Numbered from the stretch's first letter, positions 14,177 through 24,241 are shown. The stretch: DNA of 64,000 bases from Paenibacillus_F chitinolyticus_A (GCF_045038035.1 NZ_CP173427.1:4526001-4590000); one strand, 5' to 3'. Notes: generated by a model not told the origin, from the letters alone. Program-made: numbers and translations.

Positions 14177-16762
14177 ATGACACATCATCCGAAAACTCCC
14201 CTTCTGACCCCGCCCCCGCAGCAGGAGGAATACAGCGGGTACACCGTTCCCTTGTATGCAACCGCCGGAATCCTCGCAGGCGCGGATACGTCCCCCGAAG
14301 CTCTGCTGGAGCTGCGGAGTCTTCTTATCGGGTGCGGCGTCAAGCGCGTTGTTCCGTGCAAGGACTGGCATTCCGCCGCCAAAATGCCTCTGGCCGTCTA
14401 TATCGGCAAGCTGCCCGCCGATCCCGCCGTACAGCGGGAATTCCGAAGCCGGCGCAGCGGCACCCCCCTCGGAATTCCCGAAGAGGGCTACACCCTTGCG
14501 GCGCGCCGAGGCAAACGCGGCGGCAGCATGATCGTGCTGGCGGGCGCGGATCATACCGGCACCCTTTATGCGGTCCGCACGCTTAAGCAGCTCATCCGCA
14601 AAGGACCGATGATGGCCGCTGTGCCGGCTATCACGATCCGGGACTTCCCCGCGTTCCCCGTAAGGGGCGTTGTGGAAGGCTTCTACGGAGGCCCTTGGTC
14701 TCCGGACGACCGGGTCAATCTGATCGCTTTCCTCGGCGATCATAAAATGAACACGTACCTGTACGCTCCGAAAGATGATCCGTACCTGCGCGGGCGCTGG
14801 CGGGACCCGTACCCGGAGGAAGAGCTCCGCCATATCCGCAGGTATGTGGATGCGGCCGAAAAAGCCGGTGTCCGATTCGTTTACGCGCTCTCGCCCGGGC
14901 TCGATATCTGTTTCTCGTCGAACGAGGAATTTCAGAAGCTGGCTGCCAAAGCGAGCCAGATGTGGACGCTCGGAGTCCGCCATTTCTCTCTGCTTATGGA
15001 TGATATTTTCCAGAACCCCAACTGTGCGGACGATGTACAGAAGTTCGGCGGGGACGAGAGCCCCGCTGCGGCTGCGCAGGCTTATCTGCTGAACCGGTTC
15101 AACCGCGAGTTCGTGCAAGCGCATCCCGGCGCCTCCAGGCTCATTACGGCGCCGACCGAATATTATCAGGACGGCACCAGCCCTTACCGGAAACGCTTTG
15201 CCGAATTGGTAGATCCGGGCATCCTCGTCTGCTGGACGGGGATCGGCATCGCTCCCGCGGTTATCGCCTCCGGAGAAGCCGAGCGGATTCACAAGGTGTT
15301 CAATCACGATATGCTCTTGTGGGATAACTACCCGGTGACGGATTATGTGCGGGAGAAGCTGTTTCTCGGGCCTCTGGAGGGCCGGGACCCCGAGCTGCAT
15401 AAGCACGGCCAATTCGGCTACTTATCCAATCCGATGGAGCATTTGCAGGCCTCTTTGCTTGCTTTGTTCACCTCAGCCGAGTATGCCTGGAAACCCGGTG
15501 CCTATAAGCTCTGGGAATCCTGGGAAAGATCCCTGAAGGAATTCGGAGGGCCGCTGTATAAGGAACTCCGGATTTTTGCGGAAAATCATTTATCCTCCGC
15601 CGTTCACGCCGGTGAATCTCCGAGGCTCACAGCTCTTCTTGCGGCTTTCTGGGAAGATTTCGAGAAGGGGACACCGGAGAAAGCCGCCGCCCGTTTGACC
15701 GCCTACTTCGGCTCTATGCGCAGTGCAGCCTCTCGTTTGAGTCAAATGCACAATTCCGATTTCGTAAGGGAAACGGCCGACTGGCTGAAAAAAATCGACT
15801 TTTACGGAAAAGCCGGTGAATCCGCCGTTTCCCTGCTTATGGCGATGATGCTGGGCAGCGATGAAGAGGCCGATGCCCGGTACTCCGCCTACGCCGCCGT
15901 TCTCCCTCAGGATACCGTCGACATCGAGGTGGCGGAACCGAGAACAGGCTCGCGCCGTATCGACGGCGAGAATCGTGAGCGGGGTGAATCCGAGCTTATC
16001 CGGTATACATCGGCGTACGGGGCAAGGACCGGGACAAACGAGTGGGGCTACGAGGTGACGGTCGTGAACGGACGCATCATCCGGGAAGGCGGCAACAACT
16101 CGGTCATTCCCGCCGACGGCTACGTACTCAGCCTTCACTCGGGCCAAGACAGAGAATGGTTGAAAAGCATGACGATAGTAGGCGCTAAAGTGGACATCCG
16201 TGACGGGAGCGTAACCATTTCAGTCGAAAAGGGAATCTACCCGGTTCCCAACAAGAAGGTTTCGGCCGACGGAGTTATGGAGCCGTTCCTTCAGCGGGTC
16301 TCGTCAGCCTACGAGATGTATGTCCGGTGGCGTGAGAACCGCGGGTTCACCGACCCGATCGGCACACTTCCCGCCTGGGAAAGCAACGTGCTCGCAAACA
16401 TGACCGACGGCAGAGCGGATACGTATTTCTGGAGCGCCAGAGCGCCGCAATCCGGAGATTACGTGGGCGTAAACCTGGGGCAGCCGGCGCAGGTACGCCG
16501 GGTCCGCATCAGCCTGGGCCACCCCGATCCGGCAGCTCCGCAGGCAGGCGACATCATCCGCAGCGCTTCGCTGGAAGCTTCGCTGAATGGCCTCAGCTGG
16601 ACGAAGCTGGCGGAGTTTACGGAGCAGCGGGAAATTGATTTTACTCCCGCCGCGCCCTTCCGCACTCACTTTGTCCGGCTGAAAAGCAACGCGCCCCAGA
16701 CGGAGTGGGTCATGGTCCGCGAGTTCGACGTCACGGCGGACCGCGATCGGGCGGCGAACTGA
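14177..16762 (+). CDS. GH84 beta-N-acetylglucosaminidase with C-terminal F5/8C (CBM32-like) domain
   Basis: An 861-residue enzyme. Residues about 20-155 are the GH20/84 N-domain. The catalytic TIM barrel starts at FPVRGVVEGFYGGPWS and holds the paired catalytic aspartates in FSLLMDDIFQ. A helical region follows, and about residues 735-855 form a discoidin/F5-8C carbohydrate-binding domain (SNVLANMTDGRADTYFW onward). It uses substrate-assisted hydrolysis to release GlcNAc. There is no signal peptide or anchor, unlike the well-known secreted GH84 toxins. AAAGGAGTGAG lies upstream. Released GlcNAc would suit nagA/nagB about 13 kb away. Confidence 0.93.
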   Translation: MTHHPKTPLLTPPPQQEEYSGYTVPLYATAGILAGADTSPEALLELRSLLIGCGVKRVVPCKDWHSAAKMPLAVYIGKLPADPAVQREFRSRRSGTPLGIPEEGYTLAARRGKRGGSMIVLAGADHTGTLYAVRTLKQLIRKGPMMAAVPAITIRDFPAFPVRGVVEGFYGGPWSPDDRVNLIAFLGDHKMNTYLYAPKDDPYLRGRWRDPYPEEELRHIRRYVDAAEKAGVRFVYALSPGLDICFSSNEEFQKLAAKASQMWTLGVRHFSLLMDDIFQNPNCADDVQKFGGDESPAAAAQAYLLNRFNREFVQAHPGASRLITAPTEYYQDGTSPYRKRFAELVDPGILVCWTGIGIAPAVIASGEAERIHKVFNHDMLLWDNYPVTDYVREKLFLGPLEGRDPELHKHGQFGYLSNPMEHLQASLLALFTSAEYAWKPGAYKLWESWERSLKEFGGPLYKELRIFAENHLSSAVHAGESPRLTALLAAFWEDFEKGTPEKAAARLTAYFGSMRSAASRLSQMHNSDFVRETADWLKKIDFYGKAGESAVSLLMAMMLGSDEEADARYSAYAAVLPQDTVDIEVAEPRTGSRRIDGENRERGESELIRYTSAYGARTGTNEWGYEVTVVNGRIIREGGNNSVIPADGYVLSLHSGQDREWLKSMTIVGAKVDIRDGSVTISVEKGIYPVPNKKVSADGVMEPFLQRVSSAYEMYVRWRENRGFTDPIGTLPAWESNVLANMTDGRADTYFWSARAPQSGDYVGVNLGQPAQVRRVRISLGHPDPAAPQAGDIIRSASLEASLNGLSWTKLAEFTEQREIDFTPAAPFRTHFVRLKSNAPQTEWVMVREFDVTADRDRAAN

Positions 16763-16921
16763 ACAAGGGCGGAATCACGGGCAGGGACTTGCTCGGATTG
16801 CGGATTTAGGGGTTTTATGTTGGAAGGTCAGAGATTACCCGCGCATGGATTTCGGGCTTCACCGGGCGGTTCGCTGTGTGAATTTGCCTGACGGCTGCCG
16901 GATTTCAAGCGGTTGACATCT

Positions 16922-16972
16922 AAAAAAAGCCTGTCGACCGGAGCGCAAGCTCGGGACGGCAGGCCTTTTTTA
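16922..16972. terminator. Bidirectional terminator between GH84 and the YtvI-like gene
   Basis: AAAAAAGCCTG pairs with CAGGCCTTTTTT around a larger imperfect stem (GTCG/CGGG region). It sits between convergent genes. Confidence 0.85.
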
Positions 16973-16987
16973 CACCTAACAGACCTT

Positions 16988-18034
16988 CTAATCCAGGTTA
17001 ATCTTGAACTGCAGCAGTCCGACCTGCCGCATCGTTTGAAAGAGAATGACAATCAGCGGGCCCAGGAACATGCCGGCCACGCCCATCAGCTCGAACCCGA
17101 TGTATAAGGAAACCATGGCCGCAAGCGCGCTAATTCCGACCGAGTTGCTTAAAATTTTGGGTTCGATAACGCGGCGGGCCAGCGTGATGACGATAAACAG
17201 CAGCATGATCTGCATAGCCATGCCCGGATCGCCAAGCAGCAGCCTGTAAATCGCCCACGGCAGAAAGACGAGTCCCGTTCCGATCACCGGCACGAATTCC
17301 ATAAACATGACGAGCAGGGCAATCGCAAGCGGATAGTCCGTCCGGATAAACAAAAGGCCGATCAAAGTAAGCACATAAGTGAGCATCGACATCATGACTT
17401 GGGCATACATAAAACCGAACAAAGCCTGACGGAGGGAAAGGATCAGTTTTTCGACTTTTTCACGGGAACGATCATCGAACATGTTCAGGAAGGATTGCTT
17501 CAATACGGGCAGCGAGTAGGAGAAGAGATAGAGGGAGAACAAGTAGACGATGAACAAAATAAGAAGATTCGGGATGGCGGCGGCCGCTCCCAGAAACGAG
17601 TCGGACAAAAGCAGGATAAAACGCTCCAGTGCTTGGGCGGCGGAGGCCAGTCCGTTTTGCAGCCAGACTTGCATCTGGGAATTATCGCCCGGGAAAAGGG
17701 ACTCGTACAACAATCTCGCCCTTGCGGCCGCATCCTCCACATAAACGCCGGTTTCCTCCAGATAAACGGGGATTTTGCCCCAGAAGTTCATAAATTCCGT
17801 TACGACTTTGACGCCGATCATGGAGAAAAGGCCCAGGGTAAGCAGCGTAAACAGTGTGCTGACAAGAGAAACGGCTGCAAACCTGCGCAGTTTAAGCAGC
17901 CGCATTCCCACTGTCACTACGGGCTCCAGCAGCATCGCAGTCACGATCGCCAGCAGGAACGGCATCCCCACTGTGAAGAGACCGTACAGCAGCAAAAGCC
18001 CGAAAGCCAGTATAAGCAGGGTTTTCCACGACAC
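16988..18034 (-). CDS. AI-2E/YtvI-family permease
   Basis: A 348-residue integral membrane protein with about eight helices and a large outside loop at about 85-150, as in the AI-2E/TqsA-PerM family. EFVPVIGTGLVFLPWAIY and ARRVIEPKILSNSVGISAL are family signatures. The length and lack of a long C-tail resemble YtvI, a sporulation membrane protein. GTG start with AAGGGGGG upstream. It follows the CNNM gene by 18 bases, so they are co-transcribed. The substrate, if any, is unknown. Confidence 0.88.
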   Translation of the reverse strand: MSWKTLLILAFGLLLLYGLFTVGMPFLLAIVTAMLLEPVVTVGMRLLKLRRFAAVSLVSTLFTLLTLGLFSMIGVKVVTEFMNFWGKIPVYLEETGVYVEDAAARARLLYESLFPGDNSQMQVWLQNGLASAAQALERFILLLSDSFLGAAAAIPNLLILFIVYLFSLYLFSYSLPVLKQSFLNMFDDRSREKVEKLILSLRQALFGFMYAQVMMSMLTYVLTLIGLLFIRTDYPLAIALLVMFMEFVPVIGTGLVFLPWAIYRLLLGDPGMAMQIMLLFIVITLARRVIEPKILSNSVGISALAAMVSLYIGFELMGVAGMFLGPLIVILFQTMRQVGLLQFKINLD

Positions 18035-18052
18035 GTGAAAGAATTCCCCCCT

Positions 18053-19402
18053 TTATTCCTCCAATCCGGCTGCAGGATCTTTGGGCGTTTCGTTTTCGTT
18101 CTTCGTGATATTGACTCGGGTAATACGAAGCCGGTCCACCTCGGCGACTTCAAACGTGTGTCCGCCAAAGACCACTTTTTTCCCTTTGATCGGGGAGCCT
18201 TCAAGGGTCTTGAACACCCAGCCGCCGATCGTGTCGACTTCCTCATCCTCAATTTCGAGATGAAGCAGCACGTTTAGATCTTCAATCAGTGTGCGTCCTT
18301 CGACGGAAGTGATGTTTCCTTTAACTTCGATGCTCGGTCTCTCATCCTCGTCGAATTCGTCATGAAGCTCGCCGACGATTTCCTCCATGATATCTTCGAG
18401 CGCCAGCATCCCCGCCGTTCCGCCGTACTCGTCCACTACGATGGCGAGCTGGGAATGCTTTTTTTGCATAAGCTTAAGCACCTGGCTGATCTCCATGGAT
18501 TCCGGTACGCTGAGAATCGGCCGCACGAACTGCTGCAGCTCGACCTGGACCGTTGCGTCCGCGGTCAGCAGATCGGTAATGTGGACAAAGCCGATAATCT
18601 GGTCCTTGTCCCCCAAGGCCACCGGGTAGCGCGTATGTTTCGTCTCGTAGATATGCTGCAAAATTTCGTCGTAAGGCTGATCGATAAACAAACAGTCCAT
18701 GTCCGTGCGGGGCAGCATTACCTCGCGGGCGATACGGTCGGAGAACTCGAATATATTATCGAACAGCAGCATTTCGTCGCGGTCGATGTGTCCGCTTCTG
18801 GCGCTCTGATTCATCAATATGCGGATTTCTTCCTCCGTATGCGCGGCATCGTGTTCATTGGCCGGCTGGACGCCGAACATTTTAAGAAGCAGCCGAGCCG
18901 CTCCGTTGAGAACCCAAATAGCGGGAAGAAAAATTTTATAGAAATACATCAGCGGAGCCGAAGTCCACAAAGAAACCGCATCGGGTTTCTGGATCGCCAG
19001 CGATTTGGGCGCAAGTTCCCCCAGCACGATGTGAAGAAACGTCACAATGGAGAAGGACAAAATCAGCGAGATCGTCCCCGATAGGAAAGTCGAATGCCAG
19101 TTAAGCGCATGGAAAAGCGGTTCGATAATGAGTTCCGCAATCGCGCTTTCCCCGACCCAGCCGAGTCCCAGGGACGCAAGCGTAATCCCGAGCTGGGTTG
19201 CGGACAAGTAAGCGTCCAGTTTCTTGGTGACGGTAAAAGCGAATTTCGCTTTCTTGTTCCCTTCATTCACGAGCTGCTGAAGTTTCGATTGACGCACCTT
19301 CACGAGCGCGAACTCGGCGGCGACGAAGAACCCGTTGAGCAGTACCAGTAATAAGACCAGTGCCATGTTCAGAAAAATTTTATCCCATTCAAAACTCCCC
19401 AA
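18053..19402 (-). CDS. CNNM/CorC-family (HlyC-like) magnesium transport protein
   Basis: A 449-residue protein. Residues 1-200 are the DUF21 membrane domain (NGFFVAAEFALVKVR, YLSATQLGITLASLGLGWVG). Two CBS domains follow (PRTDMDCLFIDQPYDEIL; LAIVVDEYGGTAGMLALEDI), then a CorC_HlyC C-domain. Homologues such as YhdP/MpfA act in magnesium export or homeostasis at the membrane. The TTG start follows AAAGGAGA by about 11 bases. It lies 27 bases after the YfkAB-like gene and 18 before the YtvI-like gene, forming a three-gene operon. Confidence 0.9.
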   Translation of the reverse strand: MGSFEWDKIFLNMALVLLLVLLNGFFVAAEFALVKVRQSKLQQLVNEGNKKAKFAFTVTKKLDAYLSATQLGITLASLGLGWVGESAIAELIIEPLFHALNWHSTFLSGTISLILSFSIVTFLHIVLGELAPKSLAIQKPDAVSLWTSAPLMYFYKIFLPAIWVLNGAARLLLKMFGVQPANEHDAAHTEEEIRILMNQSARSGHIDRDEMLLFDNIFEFSDRIAREVMLPRTDMDCLFIDQPYDEILQHIYETKHTRYPVALGDKDQIIGFVHITDLLTADATVQVELQQFVRPILSVPESMEISQVLKLMQKKHSQLAIVVDEYGGTAGMLALEDIMEEIVGELHDEFDEDERPSIEVKGNITSVEGRTLIEDLNVLLHLEIEDEEVDTIGGWVFKTLEGSPIKGKKVVFGGHTFEVAEVDRLRITRVNITKNENETPKDPAAGLEE

Positions 19403-19429
19403 TGGTTCTCAGTCTCCTTTGCTGCTAAA

Positions 19430-20560
19430 TTACGCCAGAATGGCCTGACGCCTAGTGAAATCCTCACCGGAATAATAGGAATTCGCCACCAGCAGGTTGG
19501 GACCGCAGCAGGAAACGGCCGGACAATGGCAATCGACCGTGCGGCTCAGCGGATGGTTCAGCCACCGATCGAAAACGGTCTCCAGCTTATCCTCGTGCAG
19601 ATTGCCCAAAGCCGGGACGTCGGCAAAATCGGTCACGTAAACGTCGCCTGTAAACATGTTGACGTTGAGACGGTTGCGCCCGTCCGGGTCGTTGCGGACC
19701 GTCAGGTTCCGTTCGCTGCGCAGCCTGCCCAGCAGCTTCCGGTCTTCCTCCGCGCTGTTGCACGCGTAGAAAGGAAGCGTACCGAGCAGCATCCACATCT
19801 CCGGATTGCGCCCGTCGAGCAGGCGGTGAATCGTATCCCTGAGCTGATCAAGGGTGAGAATCGGCAGATTGGATGCAAAAGAACTCGGATACATGGGATG
19901 AACCTCATGCCTCTGGCATCCGATTTCTTCAATGATTTTATGTATAGGAACTATTTTCTCGCTCGTTCGGGTGTTCAGCATGGATTCCGCCGAAATAAAC
20001 ATCCCGCCCTTGCTGAGCGCCACGGAATTATCCAGCATACGGTCGTACATTTTGGCAGCGGCTTGCATTCCGACAGGCCGTCCCGAACGGACAAAACCTA
20101 CTTCGTGAAAATCTTCCGCGCACGTGTAGTTAAAGGAAATATGCATCACATCCAGGTAAGGAGCAATCCACTCGTACCTTTCCAGCTCCATAGTGAGATT
20201 GGAGTTGATTTGCGAACGGACTCCTCTCTCGCGTGCGTACCGCAGCAGAGGGACAATATATTCCTTTACGGTTTTCTCGGAGAACATGGGCTCTCCGCCC
20301 GTAATGCTGATCGTTTCCAGGTGCTGGATTTCTTCCAGCCTGCGGAGCGCTAGATCCAGGGCAAGCTTCGGCCCTTCTTTCATGACAAGCGTATCGCCCA
20401 CCGCACAATGCTCGCAGCGCATGTTGCACAAATTCGAGACCGTGAATTCCACACTGGTTAGCGTGTGACGGCCGTACTGCTGGAGCGAACGTATCGGATC
20501 CCACGGGTCGTAGGAGGGCGAAAGTTTCATTAAAGCCGGGACAGCTGTTCGTTCATTCAT
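19430..20560 (-). CDS. yfkAB: YfkAB-type radical SAM protein
   Basis: A 376-residue radical SAM enzyme. The cluster motif SNLCNMRCEHC (Cx3Cx2C) binds the [4Fe-4S]; SITGGEPM is the GGE motif. Near the C-terminus VDCHCPAVSCCGPN carries the extra CxCxxxxC motif that defines the YfkAB group. Reaction unknown. The ATG at 20560 is chosen because the longer frame (TTG at 20662) runs over likely promoter sequence. The ribosome site is weak (GAAGAAG). It leads an operon with the CNNM and YtvI-like genes. Confidence 0.9.
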   Translation of the reverse strand: MNERTAVPALMKLSPSYDPWDPIRSLQQYGRHTLTSVEFTVSNLCNMRCEHCAVGDTLVMKEGPKLALDLALRRLEEIQHLETISITGGEPMFSEKTVKEYIVPLLRYARERGVRSQINSNLTMELERYEWIAPYLDVMHISFNYTCAEDFHEVGFVRSGRPVGMQAAAKMYDRMLDNSVALSKGGMFISAESMLNTRTSEKIVPIHKIIEEIGCQRHEVHPMYPSSFASNLPILTLDQLRDTIHRLLDGRNPEMWMLLGTLPFYACNSAEEDRKLLGRLRSERNLTVRNDPDGRNRLNVNMFTGDVYVTDFADVPALGNLHEDKLETVFDRWLNHPLSRTVDCHCPAVSCCGPNLLVANSYYSGEDFTRRQAILA

Positions 20561-20683
20561 TTCTTCTTCACATCCGGTACCTAAATTGGGGTGATTTCCC
20601 GATCCCCCTGGAATATACGCCGCTTTGCGCAAACGTATGCCCTCTATTGTACCCGATGCCAATGAAAAATGAAATAATCTCCG

Positions 20684-22930
20684 TTACAGTAAAGGATCGC
20701 TTTCCTCCCGTGGTCCGTGGGGACGCAGCCAGCCCGGCGCCCACCAGTTCAGCCTGCCGAACAGCTTCATCAAGGCCGGAACGAGCAGGACGCGTACGAC
20801 AGTCGCATCAATGAGGACCGCGAGCGCAAGACCAAGGCCAAGCGCCTTCATGATCTCGATATCGGTAAAAATAAACGTGCCGACCACGACGATAAGAATG
20901 AAAGCGGCGCTCGTGATAAGCGAGCCGGTTTTCATCAGCCCTTCGGCCGTACTGCGCTCGTTGTCTCCGGTCCTGTCGTACTCTTCCGCTATCCGCGAAA
21001 TGAGAAACACCTCGTAGTCCATCGAAATGCCGAAGACGACGCAGAAAATAACGATGGGCACCGTAGCGCTCACGTAACCCGTCGAGGTCACCCTCATCAG
21101 ATCGGCCAGGAAACCGTGCTGAAAAACAAGTACAACGGCTCCGATACTCGCCCCCAGGCTTAATACGTTCATCAAGACCGCTTTAAGCGGGAGAAGCAGA
21201 GAGCGGAACGCCAGCAGGAGGACGATAAAAGTCACTCCCAAGACAAACATAATTACCACCGGCAGCTTGTCTTGAATCCGGTCCAGCATATCGAGCCGGT
21301 ACGCGGGACCGCCCGTCATATGGACGTCCAGCCCCTGCCGGTCCAGCCCGCGGAGACTCCGAACCAGTGCGTCGGTCGCCCGGTCGTCGGGATCACTTTC
21401 CGGGACGACGCGGATCAGCACGCTGTCCCGGACGGCCCCTGTCTTCCCCGCACCCGCAGAAGACAGGGAAGGCTCGCTCAGCACCGAAGCCGCCTGCTCG
21501 TCGCTGAGGCCCGGGAAGCCGTCCAGCACGCTGCGGACGCCTTTCACTCCCCCGGTTGCCTTCACCGAGGCGATGTAGGCCCTCAGACGGCCGACCGATG
21601 CGGCATCCCACCTGCCTCCCGGGGCCGTGGCAAGAGCCTGCAGCGGGTTCAACTCCCGCGGGTCGAAAGCCAGGGCGGCCAGGTCACCGGCCTGCCGTGC
21701 GCCATACTGCGGCGGCAGGACGTCTCCGCTCGGCGTGCTCAGCTGCATGCCGCGTATGGGCAGCATCATGGCCGTCAGCGCCGCCGTCAGCACGAGGGCC
21801 AGAACGACCGGATGGCGCATGACGAAGTAGGCGGTCCGCTCCCAGAAGCGCCGTGTCGTTCCTCTCTCCGACCACGCGTTCGGCAGGACCCGCAAGGAAT
21901 TCACGTGTCTGCCCAACATAGCCAGCAGCGCCGGCAGAAGGGTGTTGGCAGCCAGAACCGAGATCGTCACCACGAGAATGCCTCCCAGACAGAGGGAGCG
22001 GAAGAACGAAAGATCCACGAACAGCATGCCGCACAGCCCGATCAATACGGCGATTCCGGAGAAGAAAATGCTCCGTCCCGCCATCCTGCAGGTCACCGCA
22101 ACGGCATCCGGAATCTCCCTGCCTGCTCTCAGCTCTTCCCGGAACCGGCTGACCATAAACAAGGCGTAGTCGATTCCAACGGCGAGTCCGAGCATCGTCA
22201 CCATGTTCGGCAGGAAGTTGGACAGCGCGACTTGCCGCGCAATAAAGTAGGTAATCCCCAGTGTCGCAGTCAAGCTGGCCACACCGACGATAAGGGGCAG
22301 AAGGGCTGCCGTTAACGTGCCGAAAATGACCAGGAGCACGATCAGCGCTATCGGCAGGCCGATCATTTCCGCTTTGGCGATATCGTTCTTGCTCGCTTTC
22401 TGCATATCGGCCAGCAGAGCCGGCGCTCCGCCCATGTACACCTTCATCCCCGGAGGCGGAGTCAGACGAGCCTGGATTTCGCCGTATTTCTCCAGTACTT
22501 TCTCCACCTCCAGCTTGAGCGCTACGTTCACCGCCTGGATCTCGGCGGCCCGGGCCGATTCTTTTCTCGGGCTTTCGACAAACGCCCACGTACCCGCATA
22601 GGGCAAAGATTTCAAAGGCTCCAGCGATTTTGCAATGGAGGCTTTGGCTTTGTCCGTCGTCAAATCTTTGCCGTCCCCGTCATATACGAGCTGCAGCGAG
22701 GAAGGCGGAACGCCCAGCTTCTCCTGCATCAGGTGAAACCCGGTATCGGATTCGCTGCCTTTCGGCGTAAACCCGTCGTCTTTCAACAGCCCCGGCACTT
22801 GACCCGCCAATATCGCGGCTCCGGCAAACAAAACGATCCATACCGCCAGTACCCGCTTACGGTACCGGTACATGGCGTATCCCCACTTCATGAATAGCTC
22901 CGACTTCGCGCTTCGCTTCATCGCGTTCAT
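20684..22930 (-). CDS. MMPL-family RND transporter
   Basis: A 748-residue membrane protein with the two-fold RND/MMPL layout: a first helix, an outside domain at about 45-180, six helices, a second outside domain, and a C-terminal helical block. GLAVGIDYALFMVSRFREEL and VFGISMDYEVFLISRIAEEYD are the paired MMPL motifs with the proton-relay aspartates. It probably exports lipids or hydrophobic drugs using the proton gradient. GGAGGAATC precedes the ATG. It stands alone, 123 bases from yfkAB. Confidence 0.92.
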   Translation of the reverse strand: MNAMKRSAKSELFMKWGYAMYRYRKRVLAVWIVLFAGAAILAGQVPGLLKDDGFTPKGSESDTGFHLMQEKLGVPPSSLQLVYDGDGKDLTTDKAKASIAKSLEPLKSLPYAGTWAFVESPRKESARAAEIQAVNVALKLEVEKVLEKYGEIQARLTPPPGMKVYMGGAPALLADMQKASKNDIAKAEMIGLPIALIVLLVIFGTLTAALLPLIVGVASLTATLGITYFIARQVALSNFLPNMVTMLGLAVGIDYALFMVSRFREELRAGREIPDAVAVTCRMAGRSIFFSGIAVLIGLCGMLFVDLSFFRSLCLGGILVVTISVLAANTLLPALLAMLGRHVNSLRVLPNAWSERGTTRRFWERTAYFVMRHPVVLALVLTAALTAMMLPIRGMQLSTPSGDVLPPQYGARQAGDLAALAFDPRELNPLQALATAPGGRWDAASVGRLRAYIASVKATGGVKGVRSVLDGFPGLSDEQAASVLSEPSLSSAGAGKTGAVRDSVLIRVVPESDPDDRATDALVRSLRGLDRQGLDVHMTGGPAYRLDMLDRIQDKLPVVIMFVLGVTFIVLLLAFRSLLLPLKAVLMNVLSLGASIGAVVLVFQHGFLADLMRVTSTGYVSATVPIVIFCVVFGISMDYEVFLISRIAEEYDRTGDNERSTAEGLMKTGSLITSAAFILIVVVGTFIFTDIEIMKALGLGLALAVLIDATVVRVLLVPALMKLFGRLNWWAPGWLRPHGPREESDPLL

Positions 22931-23053
22931 TCCGATTCCTCCCGGACCTCTTGCGGCAACCGGAATTCTGCCGTATAAGCGGAATTTCCGTAATCGCTTC
23001 TTTTAGTATTCTTCCGGGATTTCCATTTTATATCAGCCTTCGCGGACGAAAAG

Positions 23054-23095
23054 CAAAAAAAGCCGAACGGATCCCTCCGTCAGCTCTCGGCTTTT
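23054..23095. terminator. Terminator between the HD-GYP gene and the MMPL gene
   Basis: AAAAGCCGA pairs with TCGGCTTTT, with an inner ACGGA/TCCGT hairpin. T-tracts occur on both strands; it lies after the HD-GYP gene on the minus strand. Confidence 0.85.
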
Positions 23096-23152
23096 AACGT
23101 ATCTATTCTTTTGAGAGCCGGACGGCCGGATAAAACCGCTTAACGGCATGAC

Positions 23153-24241
23153 TTACTGGGGATGAACTTCCGTAATCATGATCGTCAATTTTTTGGACAA
23201 ATCAATCTCGTACGGGGAGGCGATCATTTCACGCCCTTCGTTCTTGATCACACGGACAACGGGCCGCTGGGGAGCGGAAGCATTGAGGTCGACCACGACG
23301 GCGATTTCGCCGGTATTGAGCGCAACGGTGACGCCGAGCGGGTAAATGGCCACTTTATCCCGGAACAGGTTCAGCATGTCCGTATCGTACAGGGTGCCCG
23401 CTCCGCCCATAATGACTTCCAGCGCCTCGTGGGGAAGCATCGCCTTGCGGTAAACCCTCTGCGTCGTCATCGCATCGTAGGAGTCCACCATCGCGATCCA
23501 TTTCGCATAGGGATGAATCTCTTCGTCTTTAATGCCTCTCGGGTACCCGCTGCCGTTGATCCGTTCATGATGCTGAAACGCGCAGTGTGCGGAGAGCAGA
23601 GGGATGTTCGCTTCGTTCTTGAGCATCTGAAACCCGTACACCGTATGTTTCTCCATCTCGGACCATTCCGGTTCCGACAGTCTGGAGGGCTTCGAGAGGA
23701 TCTCTTCCGAGATTTGAGTTTTGCCGATATCGTGAAGTAGAGCCCCGAGGCCCAGCGTCATCAATTCATCCCTTTCGTATCCATGGCTCAATCCGAGCAT
23801 GGTGGTGTATAAACAGACGTTAAGCGAATGCTGATATAAGTAGTGGTCTTTAATCTGTATATCGCCCAGCATAATCATGGCGTCTTTATGACGGGATAAA
23901 TCATCGATCACGTGGTCCATCTGCTGCCTGAACGTTTTTCCGAAATGCTGGTAATTCGCCAGTGTTCTCCGTCCCGGCTCGTTCATCAGCTTACGGAAGG
24001 TGGAGCGGATTTCCGTGAAAAGCCTGCGCTTGGTCTCCTCCGAGACCAGTTCGTCCGGAACGATATCATCAGTCAGCGCATCCCGGATATATAAATAATC
24101 GATTCCGTGTGTTTTCAACCGCTCCAGCAGCGATTGGGTTAATTCGACATTTTCCGCAAGCAGTACCGCTCCCTGCTCGTTGTAAATATGTCTGCTCAGT
24201 CTCATGCCCGGTTGGCATTGGCTGATGGGTAAAAGCCGCAT
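23153..24241 (-). CDS. HD-GYP domain protein (candidate c-di-GMP phosphodiesterase)
   Basis: A 362-residue soluble protein. The N-terminal third (RLLPISQCQPGMRLSRHIYN) is the small beta domain common in Bacillota HD-GYP proteins. The HD-GYP domain at about 130-310 has HSLNVCLYTTML, LLHDIGKTQIS, HTVYGFQML, QHHERINGSGYPRG and YDAMTT. It is predicted to hydrolyse c-di-GMP. The ATG at 24241 has TTTGGAG upstream. A longer frame to 24409 would run through the uppP terminator, which argues against it. Confidence 0.92.
   Translation of the reverse strand: MRLLPISQCQPGMRLSRHIYNEQGAVLLAENVELTQSLLERLKTHGIDYLYIRDALTDDIVPDELVSEETKRRLFTEIRSTFRKLMNEPGRRTLANYQHFGKTFRQQMDHVIDDLSRHKDAMIMLGDIQIKDHYLYQHSLNVCLYTTMLGLSHGYERDELMTLGLGALLHDIGKTQISEEILSKPSRLSEPEWSEMEKHTVYGFQMLKNEANIPLLSAHCAFQHHERINGSGYPRGIKDEEIHPYAKWIAMVDSYDAMTTQRVYRKAMLPHEALEVIMGGAGTLYDTDMLNLFRDKVAIYPLGVTVALNTGEIAVVVDLNASAPQRPVVRVIKNEGREMIASPYEIDLSKKLTIMITEVHPQ

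Noticed and set aside
20717..22315. Plus-strand frames opposite the MMPL gene
   Set aside because: Arg/Pro/Gln-rich shadow translations of a GC-rich gene.
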